64,000 nucleotides of DNA from Falsiroseomonas stagni DSM 19981 (GTDB taxonomy: Bacteria > Pseudomonadota > Alphaproteobacteria > Acetobacterales > Acetobacteraceae), in contig NZ_FOSQ01000014.1 of NCBI RefSeq assembly GCF_900114315.1, forward strand, positions 92,669-156,668, given 5' to 3'. The position numbers were made by a program, and so were the translations under genes. Positions 63,652 to 64,000 of the stretch are shown one piece after another. A model generated the notes under the pieces. That model was not told the origin of the DNA. It made no database searches and saw only the letters and a program-made list of their open reading frames with translations. Within the stretch, counting starts at the first letter, position 1. The number at the start of each line of letters is the position of its first letter.

Positions 63652-64000
63652 CTAAAATAGGTTTCTGACTGGGTAGCTGACGTGTGGTTTTCGGCGTCGT
63701 GGCGCATTGGCGAGGCTGCGATGGGCCTTGGGGCTGGCATGCAGGATGTCGGCGATGGTGACGGTGCCGATGACGGTGCCGAGCAGGACGATCAGCGCGA
63801 TCTTCTGCACGGCCCAGAGCGAGGGCGTGTAGGCGTCGTCGAGCAACGCCTCAGGGGGAAGATTCCAGGACATCCTGGCTGAGGTCGTCGCAGAGCAGGG
63901 CCAGGACGAGGTGGGCGTAGAGCCAACTCTGCGATCCACGCTCGGTGCGGGTGGGCAATCGGTCGATGTGCAGCAGGGATTTCAATCGCTTGAAGGCGAG
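63652..64000 (-). mobile_element. IS4-type transposase, 3' part, frame interrupted, cut by the window end
   Basis: On the minus strand the window edge reads LAFKRLKSLLHIDRLPTRTE, then SQSWLYAHLVLALLCDDLSQ, the C-terminal helix pattern of IS4-family transposases with the catalytic-region E-x-x-x-x-x-x-K/R neighbours just outside. This frame stops after DVLESSP at 63851. The next frame carries on as EALLDDAYTPSLWAVQKIAL to a TAG at 63652. Removing one base from the five-G run at 63854-63858 would join them. So the element is either frameshifted or the run is miscounted. The left end of the element probably lies near 63645-63651. Confidence 0.75.

Overview
The window is high-GC DNA with tightly packed genes, many four-base stop/start overlaps, five Bug/TctC-type periplasmic binding proteins, two complete branched-chain (LIV-type) ABC transporters and a recF-gyrB pair. 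Together with protein style this suggests an alphaproteobacterium, most likely an Acetobacteraceae member of the Roseomonas kind. That placement is inference from gene content, not from a marker gene. I saw no tRNA, rRNA or CRISPR array. No gap between genes exceeds about 250 bases.

Layout. 1-3.7 kb: the end of a dipeptide/oligopeptide-type ABC transporter (permeases, two ATPases) followed by a class II aldolase-family protein. 3.7-11.9 kb: small-molecule metabolism genes, including a ureidoglycolate lyase homologue, an Asp/Glu racemase/AMDase-fold protein, a cysteine-free hydantoin racemase homologue, a Bug protein, an RraA-type protein, a second class II aldolase-family protein and a flavin monooxygenase. 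12.0-23.7 kb: a catabolic island made of two further AMDase-fold proteins, a PuuE-like deacetylase-fold protein, Bug, VOC and 2-hydroxyacid dehydrogenase genes. It converges on an eight-gene minus-strand operon, livH-livM-livG-livF-livK-SDR-MBL-SDR. 23.8-33.7 kb: an ABC-F ATPase, a class III CoA-transferase, and a five-gene minus-strand operon (amidohydrolase, dihydroxyphthalate-decarboxylase-like, Bug, orphan SBP_bac_5, DadA-like oxidase) divergent from a LysR regulator with two DNA-binding domains. 34-41 kb: housekeeping genes (gyrB, recF), an HWE histidine kinase and an orphan AbrB-type protein. 41-51 kb: phenylacetate genes (paaR-like, paaK, paaI, paaG) divergent from paaN, which leads a second LIV transporter. 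The shared promoter region carries a perfect 13-bp inverted repeat over a near-consensus promoter. 51-56.6 kb: prfC, an enolase-superfamily protein with a partial internal duplication, a sulfotransferase and a Bug protein. 56.7-64 kb: an RTX-vanadium haloperoxidase, a frameshifted arfB, a phosphotriesterase-like hydrolase, a benzoylformate-decarboxylase-type enzyme, a fifth Bug protein, and the end of an IS4-type transposase running off the window.

How it fits together. Most of the window looks like a nutrient-scavenging chromosome segment: binding proteins and transporters are each paired with racemase/decarboxylase, aldolase, dehydrogenase, CoA-transferase or hydrolase genes for organic acids and aromatic acids. 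Only the paa genes and possibly the benzoylformate decarboxylase point to a named substrate class. The least ordinary signals are a dispersed two-hairpin element that follows stop codons (four copies), a roughly 10-bp-phased repeat shared by two distant intergenic sites, three AMDase-fold paralogues with three different catalytic-cysteine patterns plus a cysteine-free racemase homologue, the enolase-superfamily tail-to-head fusion, and the tandem-HTH LysR.
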